A stretch of DNA of 8,519 nt, taken from assembly GCA_026692885.1 (NCBI GenBank), contig JAPLNJ010001176.1:1-8519 (forward strand), written 5' to 3'. Positions 7,082 to 8,519 of the stretch are shown here, one piece after another. Positions within the stretch are counted from its first letter, which is position 1, and every line of letters begins with the position of its first letter. The notes under the pieces were generated by a model that worked only from the letters and a program-made list of their open reading frames with translations, was not told the origin of the DNA and searched no databases. Source of the stretch: Planctomycetota bacterium (GTDB taxonomy: Bacteria; Planctomycetota; Planctomycetia; Pirellulales; Pirellulaceae). The position numbers and the translations under genes were made by a program.

Positions 7082-8242
7082 ATGAGTGACATTTTTCTTC
7101 CTCGTCCAGCGAGATCTCTCGACATCCGCCAGGCGCTCCGTCGAACGCCGGTCGTGGCATTGCTTGGACCGCGTCAGTGCGGCAAGACCACCTTGGCACG
7201 CGAAGTCGGGGGGGCGGAAGCGCACTTCTTTGATCTCGAACGGTCGGCAGATCGACAGCCGCTGGTGGCCGCTCCGGAACGGACCTTATCGCCCCTACGG
7301 GGACTGGTTGTCCTGGACGAAGTGCAAATACTTCCGGAATTGTTTCCCGTGCTCCGCGTGCTGGCCGACCGGCAACCGGCCCCGGCGCAATTCCTGATTC
7401 TCGGCAGCGCGTCGCCCGATCTGATTCGCGGTGCGTCGGAGACGCTCGCAGGGCGAGTGGCGTTTGTCTACCTGAGTGGCTTCGACGTGACGGAAACGGG
7501 CGCGGAGCAGGCGGATCAGCTGTGGGAGCGGGGCGGCTTTCCGCGGTCGTTCCTCGCACCCGACGATGCGTCCAGCTATGCCTGGCGACAGGATTTCATC
7601 GAGACTTTTCTTAGCCGCGACGCCGCTCGCTTCGGCATCACGCTGCCGCCGGAGCAACTGCGCCGCTTCTGGACGATGCTCGCGCACCTGCACGGCGGTG
7701 TGCTGCATACGGCCGAACTTGCCCGCGCCGTCTCGATCGACCAGAAGACAGCCAGCCGCTACGTGGACATCCTGGCGGGAGCGTTCTTACTGCGACGGCT
7801 GCCACCTTGGTTCCAGAACACTGGCAAGCGTGTGGTCAAGGCGCCCAAGCTCTACCTGCGTGACACAGGCCTGCTGCACGCCCTACTGGGTCTGCGGAGC
7901 GGCGCGGAGGCACGCTCGCATCCGCGTTTCGGCGTTTCCTGGGAAGGCTTCGCGCTGGAGCACGTCCTCCGCCTGCTGGGGGCAGAACGCGAAGCCTATT
8001 TCTGGGCCACACACGGCGGTGCGGAGTTGGACTTGCTCGTCTCCCGCGGCGGCCAGCGATATGGGTTCGAGTTCAAGTTCGCGGATGCGCCTGGCACCAC
8101 GAAATCGATGCGTGTGGCGCTGGCGGACCTGGACTTGGAGCGGTTGTTTGTCGTGTATCCCGGCGAGCGAGGTTTTCCTCTGGATGAGAAGATCGAGGCC
8201 GTCCCGCTGGGGCAACTGTCGGCGCGGCTCGCCGCGATCTAG
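7082..8242 (+). CDS. COG1373-type ATPase (AAA_14 + DUF4143, PD-(D/E)xK-like C-terminus)
   Basis: Cytoplasmic P-loop ATPase of 386 residues in a widespread prokaryotic family whose cellular role is poorly defined. Seen: Walker A GPRQCGKT at 29-36 (Lys35), with the GPRQxGKTT form typical of the family; Walker B VVLDEVQ at 76-82; a sensor-like LILGSAS at 105-111; then the DUF4143 region with a winged-helix-like stretch (TASRYVDILAGAFLLRRL) and the conserved KLYLRDTGLLHALLGL segment. Near the C-terminus E315-L-D317 followed by E330-F-K332 forms a PD-(D/E)xK-like nuclease pattern; activity is unproven. The reading frame stays open upstream to 6830, but that stretch runs through the REP palindrome and has no family similarity. 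I therefore start at ATG 7082, which gives the usual family length. It lies 268 bases beyond the helicase operon and has its own promoter-like sequence, so joint function is not implied. Confidence 0.88.
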   Translation: MSDIFLPRPARSLDIRQALRRTPVVALLGPRQCGKTTLAREVGGAEAHFFDLERSADRQPLVAAPERTLSPLRGLVVLDEVQILPELFPVLRVLADRQPAPAQFLILGSASPDLIRGASETLAGRVAFVYLSGFDVTETGAEQADQLWERGGFPRSFLAPDDASSYAWRQDFIETFLSRDAARFGITLPPEQLRRFWTMLAHLHGGVLHTAELARAVSIDQKTASRYVDILAGAFLLRRLPPWFQNTGKRVVKAPKLYLRDTGLLHALLGLRSGAEARSHPRFGVSWEGFALEHVLRLLGAEREAYFWATHGGAELDLLVSRGGQRYGFEFKFADAPGTTKSMRVALADLDLERLFVVYPGERGFPLDEKIEAVPLGQLSARLAAI

Positions 8243-8407
8243 ACCATCGCGGCCAGCCAGCAATGGATTCGACGGTGGGGTTCATTGTGGTAGTTTGGGG
8301 TGGGTGCGACTGGGCCAGCTCCGCGGGTTACTAGCACCAAACGCTATTTTGGTACTTGCGCGTAAAAAATGAGACTTAACGGTTGCGGCGGACAGGGCAC
8401 GAGACAA
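8243..8407. other. Intergenic stretch with no recognised gene
   Basis: I see no convincing start, Shine-Dalgarno or protein similarity here. A short inverted repeat, ACCAAA (8336-8341) with TTTGGT (8348-8353), is too weak and lacks the U-tract needed for an intrinsic terminator. The region lies between the ATPase stop and the long palindrome at 8408. It could be part of the repeat element's flank or a decayed mobile remnant. Confidence 0.4.
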
Positions 8408-8503
8408 GGGGTCAGACGTACAGATTTCAGTTTTCGCGGTCGTGTGCTCAAGCCCATAAAAAGCCTTCTGCCCGCGAAAACTGAAATCTGTACGTCTGAC
8501 CCC
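8408..8503. repeat. Perfect 32-bp inverted repeat with a 32-base loop
   Basis: The left arm 8408-8439 begins GGGGTCAGACGTAC and ends TTTTCGCGG. The right arm 8472-8503 is its exact reverse complement over all 32 positions. The loop (8440-8471) shows no further pairing that I can see, and no T-tract follows the right arm. A perfect palindrome of this size in non-coding DNA fits a small non-autonomous mobile element (MITE-like or REP-like) better than a terminator. Unlike the element at 6866, the arms lack a GTAG-plus-hairpin organisation, so it belongs to a different repeat family. No transposase is visible before the window ends. Confidence 0.8.
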
Positions 8504-8519
8504 AGCTGGCGGTCCGTCT

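Noticed and set aside
8243..8276. ACCATCG/CGACGGT inverted repeat right after the ATPase stop
   Set aside because: Seven positions with one mismatch and a 20-base loop, no U-tract; within what chance would give.
8336..8353. ACCAAA/TTTGGT hairpin as terminator for the ATPase gene
   Set aside because: Only six AT-rich base pairs with no following U-tract, so it is unlikely to terminate transcription.
7566..8372. Overlapping plus-strand open frame (268 codons) in another frame of the ATPase gene
   Set aside because: Arg/Ser/Trp-rich translation typical of an off-frame read of GC-rich DNA, and it conflicts with the motif-bearing DUF4143 frame.

Overview
The window is GC-rich, densely coding DNA from a bacterium. 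Two non-coding palindromes sit in or beside its gaps. One of them is a REP/iREP pair whose core (GTGGGCC, an AAGTACTCGC-type loop, GGCCCAC, flanked by GTAG) resembles repeats I associate with Planctomycetota (Pirellulales-type) genomes. I cannot confirm that assignment without a search, so treat the phylum as a moderate inference. I see no rRNA, tRNA or CRISPR array.

Region 1 (about 1-6813) is a two-gene, plus-strand operon whose coding sequences overlap by four bases (ATGA, 1261-1264). The first gene encodes a soluble M48-like zinc metallopeptidase with HExxH, a downstream E...D motif and a helical, TerB-like tail. The second encodes an 1850-residue fusion protein. In order it has a kinase-fold C-lobe remnant without a kinase active site, a DUF4011-type region, a complete superfamily 1 helicase core (COG1112 type) split by a long helical insertion, a Vsr/MTES_1575-type endonuclease domain with an altered active-site motif, a low-complexity linker, and a C-terminal WGR domain. 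Kinase-helicase and DUF4011-helicase-Vsr proteins are known in anti-phage systems (Mokosh type I and Hhe respectively). This combination, with a WGR domain and a metallopeptidase partner, is the best candidate here for an undescribed defence or DNA-surveillance system.

Region 2 (6814-7081) is a gap holding a bulged hairpin just after the operon, the REP/iREP pair, and a promoter-like sequence placed so that the next mRNA would be leaderless or nearly so.

Region 3 (7082-8242) is one plus-strand gene for a COG1373-type ATPase (AAA_14 plus DUF4143) with a PD-(D/E)xK-like C-terminal motif. It appears to be a separate transcription unit.

Region 4 (8243-8519) has no gene that I can support. It contains a perfect 32-bp inverted repeat around a 32-base loop (8408-8503), which looks like a small mobile or repetitive palindrome. 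Overall the window reads as an accessory island: a putative defence operon, a COG1373 ATPase often found in accessory DNA, and repeat elements at the boundaries.
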